Of a stretch of DNA of 64,000 nucleotides, positions 25,658 to 34,141 are shown piece after piece. Position numbers and translations under genes: made by a program. This DNA comes from Bin87 sp965243255 (GTDB lineage Bacteria > Chloroflexota > Dehalococcoidia > Lucifugimonadales > UBA3495): assembly GCA_965243255.1 (NCBI GenBank), contig CBDEUH010000004.1, positions 744,001 to 808,000 on the forward strand, given 5' to 3'. The notes beneath the pieces were generated by a model. That model was not told where the DNA came from. It did no database searches and saw nothing but the letters and a program-made list of their open reading frames with translations. The first letter of the stretch is position 1, and the number at the start of each line of letters is the position of its first letter.

Positions 25658-26245
25658 TTAGCAGTTGTCGTACTTTTCGGTAATCATCTGTTTGATGGCG
25701 CCGGTTTCCAGGTCGTAGCGGACGCGTTCGAGGCCGCGCAGGTCGTTTCCGTACACGTGGATTTCCACGGTGGGGCGGTCGGTGAAGTTGTCCATCTGGT
25801 GGATTTCGTCGACTTCTGGGATGAGCAGGCTGATTTCGCCGGGCTTGACGACGGCGGAGCGGTCGCGTTCCAACTGGGCCCAGTCGTCGCGTTGGTGGTC
25901 GTCCACGCGTCGGAAACGGGTTTCGGTGAGGGCGTTGTCCATGACGCCAATCATGCCCCAGGTGCGATGGTCGTGGGGCGCGGCGTGATCGCCAGGGCCC
26001 CAGACCACGGCGGTGACCAGCAGGCCGCTGTCGGGGCTGTGGTGGAGCAGCCAGGAGCCATGATTGGCCCGGCGGCCGGCGCCCACGGGCTGGCGGAACC
26101 GCTGGGGTATGGCGTCGGGGTTGGCGATCAGACGGGACAGGTGGTCTGAGCCGCGGTCAAAGATTTTCTCGTTGTTGGGCTGGGTGGCCAACAGGTCTTC
26201 CATCTCGTGAACGAAGTCGTCCAGCGTGTATTTGACGGCTACCAT
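25658..26245 (-). CDS. Cysteine-dioxygenase-like cupin (thiol or persulfide dioxygenase)
   Basis: A 195-aa cupin of the cysteine dioxygenase type. The iron ligands are visible as APHDHRTWG (His-x-His) in the middle and VEIHVYGNDL (third His) near residue 165. Family enzymes use Fe(II) and O2 to oxidise a thiol to a sulfinate (cysteine, 3-mercaptopropionate). AGGAGG lies 6 nt before the ATG at 26245. The adjacent tetra-rhodanese suggests the product or substrate is linked to sulfane-sulfur handling. Confidence 0.85.
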   Translation of the reverse strand: MVAVKYTLDDFVHEMEDLLATQPNNEKIFDRGSDHLSRLIANPDAIPQRFRQPVGAGRRANHGSWLLHHSPDSGLLVTAVVWGPGDHAAPHDHRTWGMIGVMDNALTETRFRRVDDHQRDDWAQLERDRSAVVKPGEISLLIPEVDEIHQMDNFTDRPTVEIHVYGNDLRGLERVRYDLETGAIKQMITEKYDNC

Positions 26246-26278
26246 GGGGTGCCTCCTGGGGATTTTTTGATGGTGGCA

Positions 26279-26307
26279 GTTTAACTGCCTGAGGCGTACT
26301 GAGGCAA
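26279..26307 (-). promoter_or_regulatory. Promoter for the dioxygenase-rhodanese operon
   Basis: On the minus strand TTGCCT (26307-26302), 17 nt, TTAAAC (26284-26279), about 33 nt before the ATG at 26245. The -35 is good and the -10 moderate. Confidence 0.4.
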
Positions 26308-26407
26308 GCCGCTGCCGGTTCCCGGAGTATGCGGGAGGGCCGATGGCGGAATTCGTCAGTATCACGCTTTGCAATATCGCAACCGGTGAATAATGGGGAT
26401 AATTGCG

Positions 26408-26436
26408 TTGACATACGAATCGCCATCGCCTAAATT
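26408..26436 (+). promoter_or_regulatory. Consensus promoter of the first ABC importer
   Basis: A perfect TTGACA (26408-26413), 17 nt, TAAATT (26431-26436), one of the best sigma-70-type promoters in the window. Transcription would start near 26443, about 80 nt before the GTG of the binding-protein gene. Confidence 0.75.
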
Positions 26437-26521
26437 GGCGGAACAAGGCGAATCGGCGCGCGGCGACGATAAGAGCGTCGGTGCGGAATGATATGACCGA
26501 TGTCGTCGGAGGAGGCGCAAA

Positions 26522-28366
26522 GTGATTACGGTTTATGCCACACGATTGTTGCCACTGTCCCTGCTGACCCTGGCGTTGGCGGCGCTGATGGTGGCGGGGA
26601 TCGCTTGCGGCGGCGCCGGAGAGCCGGCAGCCGACAGCGGCGATTCGGGAGGAGGATCGGCAGCCACCACCGGCACTACGCAGTCCTCCGACAGCGGGCC
26701 GGCCGCTACCGAGGTGCCGGCGGCAGCGCCGGCCGCGACGGAAGCTCCGGCGATGGAAGCCATGGACTCGGACATTGACCTGTTCACAGTGATGGTAACT
26801 ACCCAGGGCAACGAGCTCTTCAACTCGAAGTACGCCGCGGGTGAAAACAACCTCTGGCACCGGCTTGCCCAGGTCTGGTTGGTGGGCGGCAGTTTGACGG
26901 ACGGGAGCCTGGTGCTGGACCCTGAAACGGGCATCGCCAACAGGTGGGAGATAGTTGATGACGGCCTGGCTTGGGAGTTCACCATCCGGCCCGGCATCCA
27001 GTTCCACAACGGTGAAGTACTCGACGTTGACGACATCCACTTTAAGGCAACCTGGGCCATCACCGAGGAAGCGGCGGGTGTGTCCACCGTGCGTATTGCC
27101 CGGGAGATAACCAACCGAGAGATCACCGGCCCGGACACCTATAAGTTCACCTTCAAGGAACCAATGGCGTTCTTTGGCGCTGCGGTGTCGGAAGTTGACA
27201 ATACCGCCATCGGCACCGTTATATCCTGGGACTATTGGCAGAGCCTGCCGCTGGGTCAGACCATTGAAAACTGCACTCCAGTGGAAGTGTGCCAGCAAGC
27301 GGAAGCCTTTGAAGAAAACCCTGATCCCGGCCTTCCGGGCCCCTACAAGGTGGCCAGCCATCGCTATGAGGAAGAGATCCTGTACGAGCGGTTCGAGGAC
27401 TATTTCCTGCGCCAGGAAAGGCCCTTCCCGTTCAGACAGATTTCGCTCCGCGTAGTCCCGGAACTCTCCACCCGCGTAGCGGCGTTGCAGGCCGGCGACG
27501 TGGACATCATCGAAGCCGACAACACCGTGGTCGGGCAGATCCAGGACGCCGGCGGGCGCATTGTGTACGCTCCCGAATCGGTGCACATCTGGATTAACGC
27601 CAACGGGTGCAACCGGATGACCGACAACGACGGTCTGCCGATTATGTGCCACGACCTCCGGGTGCGTCAGGCGCTGGACTACGCCATCGACAAGACGAAG
27701 ATCCAGGCCCTCTACGGTGGTTCCGACGCCTTCGAGATTGACGGAATGCACGGAATCGGCAGCCCCTCTGGGTTGGGCTTCAGGCCTGACTTGGGTCCGC
27801 TTCCCTACGACCCGGACAAGGCCAAGCAGTTGATGACCGAGGCCGGTTACCCGGACGGAGCCGGCTTCAACGAGGGTCGCGTCTTCCCCATCCACACCTG
27901 GACGGGCGCGGGCGCTCCCCTCACGGTCGAACTGTCCACACTGATCTGCCAGAGCTGGAAAGAAGTGTTGGGCATCGAATGCGAAGTGAACGTCGGCGAG
28001 GAAGTGAGCCTGAAGGAAGTGCAATACGCCGGCGAGATCGCTGGGCAGTACCTGGTGCGCACCAACGAGAACACCTATGACGGTGGCCGCCGGATGCTGG
28101 GCCGCTACGCTCGCGAAGGCGCCTACATCGCGTACGACACGGACATCGCCGCAAAGGTGCTGGCCGCCGGCGCGACCATTGGGACCCAGGAGGAGCGGCA
28201 CCAGGCTTACTACGAGGCGCTGCGGACCATCCACGACAAACACTACGACTTCACCCCCGGCTTCCTGAACCAGCCTTACGGCGTCAGCGATCGGGTGGAA
28301 AGTTGGACTCCGTGGCCCCTGGCGCCGTACATGAGCGCCCTGTGGACGGTGGACATCAGCCAGTAG
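26522..28366 (+). CDS. ABC importer substrate-binding lipoprotein (peptide/nickel class)
   Basis: A 614-aa family-5 extracellular solute-binding protein. It begins with GTG at 26522 after GGAGGAGG, has a signal with lipobox AGIACG, then a Ser/Thr/Ala/Pro-rich linker. The ligand-binding body carries AWEFTIRPGIQFHNGEVLDVDDI, the SBP_bac_5 signature, near residue 150. Family members bind oligopeptides, nickel, heme or sugars. Two permease genes follow, but no ATPase gene. Confidence 0.93.
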   Translation: MITVYATRLLPLSLLTLALAALMVAGIACGGAGEPAADSGDSGGGSAATTGTTQSSDSGPAATEVPAAAPAATEAPAMEAMDSDIDLFTVMVTTQGNELFNSKYAAGENNLWHRLAQVWLVGGSLTDGSLVLDPETGIANRWEIVDDGLAWEFTIRPGIQFHNGEVLDVDDIHFKATWAITEEAAGVSTVRIAREITNREITGPDTYKFTFKEPMAFFGAAVSEVDNTAIGTVISWDYWQSLPLGQTIENCTPVEVCQQAEAFEENPDPGLPGPYKVASHRYEEEILYERFEDYFLRQERPFPFRQISLRVVPELSTRVAALQAGDVDIIEADNTVVGQIQDAGGRIVYAPESVHIWINANGCNRMTDNDGLPIMCHDLRVRQALDYAIDKTKIQALYGGSDAFEIDGMHGIGSPSGLGFRPDLGPLPYDPDKAKQLMTEAGYPDGAGFNEGRVFPIHTWTGAGAPLTVELSTLICQSWKEVLGIECEVNVGEEVSLKEVQYAGEIAGQYLVRTNENTYDGGRRMLGRYAREGAYIAYDTDIAAKVLAAGATIGTQEERHQAYYEALRTIHDKHYDFTPGFLNQPYGVSDRVESWTPWPLAPYMSALWTVDISQ

Positions 28367-28377
28367 GCAACGCAACG

Positions 28378-28405
28378 GTTGGGGTCGGTTGCAACCGACC
28401 CCAAC
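28378..28405 (+). terminator. Perfect 13-bp hairpin between binding-protein and permease genes
   Basis: GTTGGGGTCGGTT (28378-28390) and AACCGACCCCAAC (28393-28405) are perfectly complementary with only GC between. There is no T-run, so it is more likely an mRNA-stabilising or attenuating hairpin that keeps the binding protein more abundant than the permeases than a full terminator. Confidence 0.6.
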
Positions 28406-28446
28406 GAATATAGTTGCCGTAGCTTTGCCCAGAAGGATATGACCTG

Positions 28447-29364
28447 ATGCTCCGTTTCACCGCAGCCCGCATCGGCCAGTCGATCATCACGCTGATAGTG
28501 CTCAGCGTGGTGGTGTTCTTCGGGTCAGAGCTGACCGGAGACCTGGCGCTTTCGCTGGCCACGGCGGACACGACACAGGCCGAGCTGGAAGAAATCCGGC
28601 AGAAGCTGGGGCTGGACCGGCCGGCCCACATCCGGTACGCGCGCTACATGATCAATCTGGCGCAGGGGGACCTGGGCGTCTCGGGCACCAGCCGGCGCCA
28701 AGTCAGTGAGATGATGGCGGAGCGCATACCTCCGACGTTGCAGTTGGCTGCGGTGGGGTTGTTCATCGCCATGCTCATCGGCATACCGTTAGGAGTGGTG
28801 GCGGCGGTCAAACGCAACACCATATTGGACCAATTGGCCAAGGTGTTCGCCATCATCGGGATGTCCGCGCCTCAGTTCTGGGTGGCGATCATGCTGATCA
28901 TGTTCTTCGGAGCACAGTTGAAATGGCTGCCCACGTACGGGCGCGGCGGGATTGATCATTACATCCTGCCGGGAATTGCCATATCGCTGTTCGTGATGGC
29001 GGGATTCATGCGGCTGACGCGTTCCAGCATGCTGGAAGTGCTGGACAGCGAGTTTGTGAAATTCGCCAGGATCAAGGGGCTGCAGGAGCGGCTGGTAATC
29101 TTCAAGCACGCACTGAAGAACGCCATCATACCCGTGCTGACCTTCGGCGGCGTGAGCTTTGCCGGGTTGCTGAACGGGGCTATCGTGGTGGAGGTGGTGT
29201 TCGCCTGGCCAGGACTGGGCCGCCTGATGCTGGACGCGATCCGGGAACGGGATACCGTGGTCATCATGGCGACCATCCTGACTTCCGGCTTCATATACAT
29301 CTTCCTGTCCACGGTGGTGGACATTCTGTACGCCTACGTGGATCCGCGGATTCGCTACCAGTAA
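28447..29364 (+). CDS. ABC importer permease, DppB/OppB type
   Basis: A 305-aa inner-membrane permease with an N-terminal helix, the periplasmic segment EEIRQKLGLDRPAHIRYARYM and about five more helices. The ATPase-docking EAA loop reads EFVKFARIKGLQERLVIFKHALKN... near residue 200, and the end RYVDPRIRY-like AYVDPRIRYQ is typical of DppB proteins. AGAAGGA precedes the ATG. It pairs with the permease 11 nt downstream to form the channel. Confidence 0.95.
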   Translation: MLRFTAARIGQSIITLIVLSVVVFFGSELTGDLALSLATADTTQAELEEIRQKLGLDRPAHIRYARYMINLAQGDLGVSGTSRRQVSEMMAERIPPTLQLAAVGLFIAMLIGIPLGVVAAVKRNTILDQLAKVFAIIGMSAPQFWVAIMLIMFFGAQLKWLPTYGRGGIDHYILPGIAISLFVMAGFMRLTRSSMLEVLDSEFVKFARIKGLQERLVIFKHALKNAIIPVLTFGGVSFAGLLNGAIVVEVVFAWPGLGRLMLDAIRERDTVVIMATILTSGFIYIFLSTVVDILYAYVDPRIRYQ

Positions 29365-29375
29365 AGGAGTCCAGC

Positions 29376-30269
29376 ATGGCAGTACAGACGGCGACAACGA
29401 CCCCGGCGCTGAGCAATGCCCGTCGCATGATGGACCAGTTGCGCGGGATGCGCGTACCGTGGATACCGGTGGTGGTATTGCTGGTGTTGCTGGTGTGCGC
29501 GCTGTTCGCGCCGTGGCTGGCGCCATACGACCCGCAGGAGCCGGACGTGCTGAAGGGCGTGCAAAGGATTGCGCCCTTCGAGTCCAGGGAGAACCCACTG
29601 GGCGTTGACCTGCTGGGTCGGGACATCCTGAGCCGGCTGGTTTACGGGGCGCGCATCTCGGCGTTCATCAGCCTCATCTCGTTGGGGTTCGGGGCGCTGG
29701 TGGGCACGGCCCTGGGCGTGGCGTCGGGCTACCTGGGAGGCAAGATTGATGCCATCCTGATGCGGGTGTGCGACGGCGTGATGGGGTTCCCCACCATTCT
29801 ACTGGCGCTGATTATCGTGGCGATACAGGGCGGCGCCGGCATTCAGAACGTGGTCATCGCCATCATGGCGACGGTGTGGGCGCGGTTCGCGCGGCAGGTG
29901 CGGGGCGAGGTGCTGAGCATCAAGGAGCGGGACTTTGTGACGCTGGCCGTGGTGGCCGGCGTGCCCAGCCACGTCATCATGTGGCGGCACATCTTCCCCA
30001 ACGTGGTGAACACGGTGCTGGTCATCATCAGCCTGCTGGTGGGGCAGACGATTCTGCTGGAAGCGTCGTTGAGTTTCCTGGGCGTGGGCGTGCCGCCGGG
30101 CGAGCCGGCGTGGGGCATCATGGTGTCGGAAGGGCGTAACAACCTTCTGGACCTGTGGTGGCTGTCGCTGATGCCGGGGCTGGCAATTACCATCGTGGTG
30201 ATGGCGCTGAACCTCTTTGGCGACTGGCTGAGGGACACGCTGGACCCGCGGCTGCGGCGGACGCGGTAG
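29376..30269 (+). CDS. ABC importer permease, DppC/OppC type
   Basis: A 297-aa permease with the OppC N-terminal region (APWLAPYDPQEPD) and PLGVDLLGRDILSRLVYGAR near residue 72. The EAA loop is near 190-210 (FVTLAVVAGVPSHVIMWRHIFPN), and the end LRDTLDPRLRR is typical. AAAGGAG precedes the ATG. It completes the membrane part of the importer; the gene after it is an unrelated flavin oxidoreductase, so the ATPases must be encoded elsewhere. Confidence 0.95.
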   Translation: MAVQTATTTPALSNARRMMDQLRGMRVPWIPVVVLLVLLVCALFAPWLAPYDPQEPDVLKGVQRIAPFESRENPLGVDLLGRDILSRLVYGARISAFISLISLGFGALVGTALGVASGYLGGKIDAILMRVCDGVMGFPTILLALIIVAIQGGAGIQNVVIAIMATVWARFARQVRGEVLSIKERDFVTLAVVAGVPSHVIMWRHIFPNVVNTVLVIISLLVGQTILLEASLSFLGVGVPPGEPAWGIMVSEGRNNLLDLWWLSLMPGLAITIVVMALNLFGDWLRDTLDPRLRRTR

Positions 30270-30347
30270 AGGGAGAGGGCGTTTCTGGCTGATATACTCC
30301 CGTGCAGGAAACCGCGTGGTAAGCGCGGATGCTCGGAGGCAGTCCCC

Positions 30348-31394
30348 ATGGCCGATTCCATCAAGATCTCAATGCGCGTGCCGGGCACGTCGCCGATGCC
30401 GGAGCTGCTGGCGCTGATCCAGAAGATAGAGGACGCCGGCTTTGACGGGGCCGGCATCCTGGACAGCCAGATGATATGTCGGGACACGTTCGTGACCATG
30501 GGGTTGGCCGCCAGCGCCACCAGCCGACTGCGGCTGTTTCCGGCGGTTACCAATCCCTTCGGGAGGATTCCGTCGGTGCTGGCCGGAGCGGCGCAGACGG
30601 TGGCGGAGATTGCGCCGGGTCGCACCAAGTTCATCATCGGCACGGGATACACGTCGGCCAGCACGATAGGACGGCGGCCGGCGACGCTGCGGCAGATGCG
30701 TCGCTGCATCATGGAGGTCAAGGCGCTGCTGGCCGGCGAGTCGGTGGACTATGGCAGGATGACGAACCGGCTGGATTTCGCGGGCGTTGACGGCGGGGCC
30801 GGTGTGCCGGTGCTGATGGCGGCGTCGGGGCCGCGTTCGCTGGAATTGGCCGGCGAGGTGGCGGATGGCGCGCTGGTGCTGGTGGGCTACACGCCGGGCA
30901 TCGTGGGCAAGGCGCTGGAGCATCTGGGAATCGGGGCCAAGCGCAGCGGCCGGACGCTGGACGATCTGGACGTGGTGTTCGCGGTGCGGACGTGCGTGTC
31001 GGACAACAACGACGAAGCGCGGCGGTTGGCCCGGCCGGTGTCGGTGCACTGGGCGCTGCTGTGGGGCGGGCCCAACTGGCTGCCGTACTCGGACATCGAG
31101 CTGCCCGACTACGAGATTCCGCAGGCGGTGCGGGACGTGTATCCCGACCTGGGGCACGCGCCCAACTGGGAGGAGGCCATCGAGCTGACGCAGTTCGTCA
31201 GCGACGACGTGAACACGCAGCTGTGCGATGCCATGGGGCTGGTGGGCACGCCGGAGCACTGCACGGAACGCATCCGGGAGATGGCGAAGCACGGCGTGAA
31301 CCAGATTTACCTGATGCCTTGCCTGACCTTCGCGCCGCCGGAGGCCGAGGTGCGGGCGTTCGGGGAGCGGATAATACCGGCGCTGGCAAATTAG
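30348..31394 (+). CDS. LLM-class oxidoreductase, methylene-H4MPT-reductase-like
   Basis: A 348-aa luciferase-fold protein of the F420-dependent reductase type: PMPELLALIQKIEDAGFDGAGILDSQ near the N-terminus, TSRLRLFPAVTNPFGR near residue 60, and the ASGPRSLELAGEVADGALV segment near 155, typical of mer-like enzymes. The substrate is unknown. CTCGGAGG lies 6-8 nt before the ATG. Its position 78 nt after the importer permeases raises the chance that it acts on the imported compound. Confidence 0.88.
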   Translation: MADSIKISMRVPGTSPMPELLALIQKIEDAGFDGAGILDSQMICRDTFVTMGLAASATSRLRLFPAVTNPFGRIPSVLAGAAQTVAEIAPGRTKFIIGTGYTSASTIGRRPATLRQMRRCIMEVKALLAGESVDYGRMTNRLDFAGVDGGAGVPVLMAASGPRSLELAGEVADGALVLVGYTPGIVGKALEHLGIGAKRSGRTLDDLDVVFAVRTCVSDNNDEARRLARPVSVHWALLWGGPNWLPYSDIELPDYEIPQAVRDVYPDLGHAPNWEEAIELTQFVSDDVNTQLCDAMGLVGTPEHCTERIREMAKHGVNQIYLMPCLTFAPPEAEVRAFGERIIPALAN

Positions 31395-31798
31395 TCCGGC
31401 CGGCTGTTGGAGCGCAGCAGGGTGATGCCCTCCCAGGCGAGGACGGCGACGGCGGCTGGGTCGAGATACTGCCACAAGGTAACGTTGTCTTCGGCGTGGG
31501 GCACGAAGAACAGCAGCGAGTTGTGCAGGAACAGCATCAGGATGAATGCGGCGACGACGGTGATGGCGTCGCGGGGAAGTTGTCGGAGGTGAGCTGAAGG
31601 GTCGCGCCGAACGCGGATGGAATCGACGACGTTGACCAGGACGGTCAGGGCGATGACCACAACGACGAGGCTGTCAACCACGTTCCAAGCGGCGTCGGGG
31701 AAGTCGGCATAGGCAGCGCTGACGTAGTAGGCTGCCAGCAGCACCAGGGCGACGAGGAGGGAGAGAGCGCCGAGGGGTTGGCGCAGGGTGTCGAGCAT
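31391..31798 (-). CDS. Small multi-helix membrane protein
   Basis: A 135-aa integral membrane protein with about four hydrophobic segments: LGALSLLVALVLLAAYY, VVDSLVVVVIALTVLVNVV, AITVVAAFILMLFLH and a shorter C-terminal one. A basic loop (RVRRDPSAHLRQLPR) between helices 2 and 3 probably faces the cytoplasm. No family is recognised. It is convergent with, and overlaps by 4 nt, the flavin oxidoreductase gene. Confidence 0.7.
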   Translation of the reverse strand: MLDTLRQPLGALSLLVALVLLAAYYVSAAYADFPDAAWNVVDSLVVVVIALTVLVNVVDSIRVRRDPSAHLRQLPRDAITVVAAFILMLFLHNSLLFFVPHAEDNVTLWQYLDPAAVAVLAWEGITLLRSNSRPD

Positions 31799-32139
31799 GG
31801 TGTGGCCTCCATGTTGTGTGTCATTAATGGGAAGGATATACGAGATGACTTGGCGTTGTCCTGTTTCTCGTGTTAGGCAGCGCGAAGTTCCAGAAAGCGG
31901 GGCCGGCAGCTTGCGTGGCGGACTAGGTTAGCTCAATAATGGCGGCGTCACTTTAGGCTAGGGATTTCGTATGCAGAGCATCAGATCGCCATGGGCGGCT
32001 ACGTTTGACCGCTTCTCCAGTTCAGACGGCGACCCGTGAGGCAGGTGTGTTATCTTTGGAGCAAGGGGGTTTGGGGGCGCCGGTTGGTATGGTTTCGGAG
32101 AATCGGCCAGTTAACCTGAACCGCAGTATGGAGAATGGA
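31799..32139. other. Intergenic stretch without a recognisable gene
   Basis: This region holds the start sides of two divergent genes. One frame is open from 32005 into the HEPN-like gene, but its first 45 codons lack a start with a ribosome site. No strong promoter pair, hairpin or RNA gene is seen. Confidence 0.5.
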
Positions 32140-32499
32140 ATGACCACGCCGGAGTACCAAGTTCACAGCGAGCGCTTTCTCGCTCAAGCCAGGACTGAAC
32201 TGGCCACTGGGGACTTGCAGCAGGCCTCGGAGAAAGGATGGGGCGCCGTCGCGCAAATGCTTAAAGCCGTTGCTGAGAAACGTGGCTGGGAACACAACCG
32301 CCACCGGCACCTTTCCCGCATCGCCAGCCGTTTGCGCTCCGAGATTGGGGACCGGGACATCGTTCGCCTTTTCGCTACCGCGAGCCTACTGCACGAGAAC
32401 TTCTACGAGAACGAGTTGTCCGCCGATGACGTCGCTGAGGGTCTGGATGACGTGGAGTCGCTAGTTGGCAAGGTAGCGCCTCTGCTGGAAACAACATGA
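32140..32499 (+). CDS. HEPN-like (PaREP1-type) small protein overlapping the mutase gene
   Basis: A 119-aa all-helical protein. The HSERFLAQARTELATGDLQQASEKGWGAVAQ-type layout (two helices, then the AVAEKRGWEHNRHRHL segment) resembles PaREP1/HEPN-fold proteins. HEPN proteins are often RNases with an RxxxxH motif; RHRHL is suggestive, but the exact motif is not clear. The ATG at 32140 follows GGAG by 6 nt. The TGA overlaps the ATG of the acyl-CoA mutase (ATGA), so the two are translationally coupled, an odd pairing. Confidence 0.7.
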   Translation: MTTPEYQVHSERFLAQARTELATGDLQQASEKGWGAVAQMLKAVAEKRGWEHNRHRHLSRIASRLRSEIGDRDIVRLFATASLLHENFYENELSADDVAEGLDDVESLVGKVAPLLETT

Positions 32500-34124
32500 C
32501 CAAGAATCACGACGAGTACCGCACGCTTTCGGGGATACCTGTTGAGGGGCTTTATTCGGCGGAGGGGCTGGAGACTGGCGGGTTTGATGCGGGGCGGGAT
32601 TTGGGGGCTCCGGGGGAGTTTCCCTTTACGCGGGGGGCTTATCCCAATATGTACCGGGGGCGGCTTTGGACGCGGCGGCAGATTGCCGGGTTCGGAACGG
32701 CGGCGGCGACCAACGAGCGGTACCGGTTCCTGCTGGCGCACGGGCAGACCGGGTTGAGCACGGACTTTGACCATCCGACGCTGACCGGGTATGACTCGGA
32801 CCACGAGCTGGCCGAGGGCGAGGTGGGTCGCCTGGGTGTCGCTATCGATAGCGCCGCCGACATGGGCGAGCTGTTTGACGGCATCCCGCTGGAACAGGCC
32901 AGCGTGTCGCTGACCATCAACCATCCGGCCATCGTGCTGCTGGCGATGTTTCTGCACACCGCCGAGAAGCGGGGGACGCCCTGGCCGTCGCTGCGCGGCA
33001 CGGTGCAGAACGACTCGCTGAAGGAGTTTCACGGGCAGAAGACCTTTGCGCTGCCGCCGGGGCCGGCGCTGAAACTGACGACGGACGTGGTGGAGTTCTG
33101 CACGGAGCGGGTGCCGAACTGGTACACCATATCCATCAGCGGGTACCACACGCGGGAGGCGGGGTCGGACGCGGTGCAGGAGCTGGCGTTCACCATCGCG
33201 CAGGGGATGGCCTACGTGGAGTCGGCGATGCGGCGGGGGCTACCGGTGGACGCCTTTGCGTCGCGGCTGTCGCACTTCTTCGGGGTGCACAACGACTTCT
33301 TCGAGGAAATCGCCAAGTTTCGGGCGGCGCGTCGGATGTGGGCGCGGCTGATGCGGGAACGCTACGGAGCGACGCGCCCGGAGTCGATGCGGATGCGGTT
33401 CCACACGCAGACGTTAGGCTCGACGCTGGTGCGGCAGGACCCGCTGAACAACATCCTGCGGGGCGGATTGCAGGCGTTGGCCGCCGTGCTGGGCGGCACG
33501 CAGTCGCTGCACGTGAGCGGGTACGACGAGGCTTACGACATACCGTCGGAAGAGGCAATGAGGATTTCGCTGGCGACGCAGATGATACTGGCGCATGAGT
33601 CGGGAGTGGCGGCGACGCCGGATCCGCTGGGCGGGTCGGCGTACCTGGAGACGCTGACGAACAAGCTGGAAGAGGCGGCGATGGGCTACATCGAGCGCAT
33701 CGACGGGATGGGCAACGGGAGCATGCTGGACGGGATGCTGGAGGCCGTGGGCAGCGGGTACATCGAGAGCGAAATCGCGCAGGCGTCGTACTGCTACCAG
33801 CAGCGGGTGGAGAGCGGCGAGTACACGATTGTAGGGGTCAATGACGAATATCGGGACGAAGCGGCATCGGCCGGGTCGTTGGAGCTGTTTGAGTTTGACC
33901 AGGCGGAGGAGGACCGGCAGATTGAGCGTCTGGTCGCCGTGCGTCGGGGTCGGAGCGAGGCGGATGCGTCGGCGGCGTTGCGCGGAGTGGTCAAGACGGC
34001 GCGGGCCGAGGGCAACCTGATGCCGGCGATACTGGAGGCGGTGGCCGCCGGCGTTACGGAGGGTGAGATAATGGGGGCGCTGCGGGATGAATGGGGTGAA
34101 TACGTTGACCCTGGGGTGTTTTAG
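32496..34124 (+). CDS. Methylmalonyl-CoA-mutase-type acyl-CoA mutase, large subunit
   Basis: A 542-aa TIM-barrel catalytic subunit of a B12-dependent acyl-CoA mutase. Signatures are FPFTRGAYPNMYRGRLWTRRQ near residue 46, GYDSDH near 96, GTVQND near 167, TISISGYHTREAGSD near 209 with the conserved histidine, and QALAAVLGGTQSLH near 325. The B12 domain is a separate gene 17 nt downstream, as in isobutyryl-CoA-mutase-like enzymes. Local departures from classic methylmalonyl-CoA mutases (TLTGYDS for THRGYDS, EFHGQKTFALPPGP) leave the substrate uncertain; isobutyryl-, 2-hydroxyisobutyryl- or ethylmalonyl-type CoA esters are alternatives. Confidence 0.92.
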   Translation: MTKNHDEYRTLSGIPVEGLYSAEGLETGGFDAGRDLGAPGEFPFTRGAYPNMYRGRLWTRRQIAGFGTAAATNERYRFLLAHGQTGLSTDFDHPTLTGYDSDHELAEGEVGRLGVAIDSAADMGELFDGIPLEQASVSLTINHPAIVLLAMFLHTAEKRGTPWPSLRGTVQNDSLKEFHGQKTFALPPGPALKLTTDVVEFCTERVPNWYTISISGYHTREAGSDAVQELAFTIAQGMAYVESAMRRGLPVDAFASRLSHFFGVHNDFFEEIAKFRAARRMWARLMRERYGATRPESMRMRFHTQTLGSTLVRQDPLNNILRGGLQALAAVLGGTQSLHVSGYDEAYDIPSEEAMRISLATQMILAHESGVAATPDPLGGSAYLETLTNKLEEAAMGYIERIDGMGNGSMLDGMLEAVGSGYIESEIAQASYCYQQRVESGEYTIVGVNDEYRDEAASAGSLELFEFDQAEEDRQIERLVAVRRGRSEADASAALRGVVKTARAEGNLMPAILEAVAAGVTEGEIMGALRDEWGEYVDPGVF

Positions 34125-34141
34125 ACGGTGGCTGCGGAATC

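Noticed and set aside
26246..28375. A 905-codon minus-strand frame covering the first ABC importer gene
   Set aside because: Only the part from 26245 downward encodes a recognisable protein (the thiol-dioxygenase cupin). The rest is antisense to the binding-protein gene and is open only because of high GC content.
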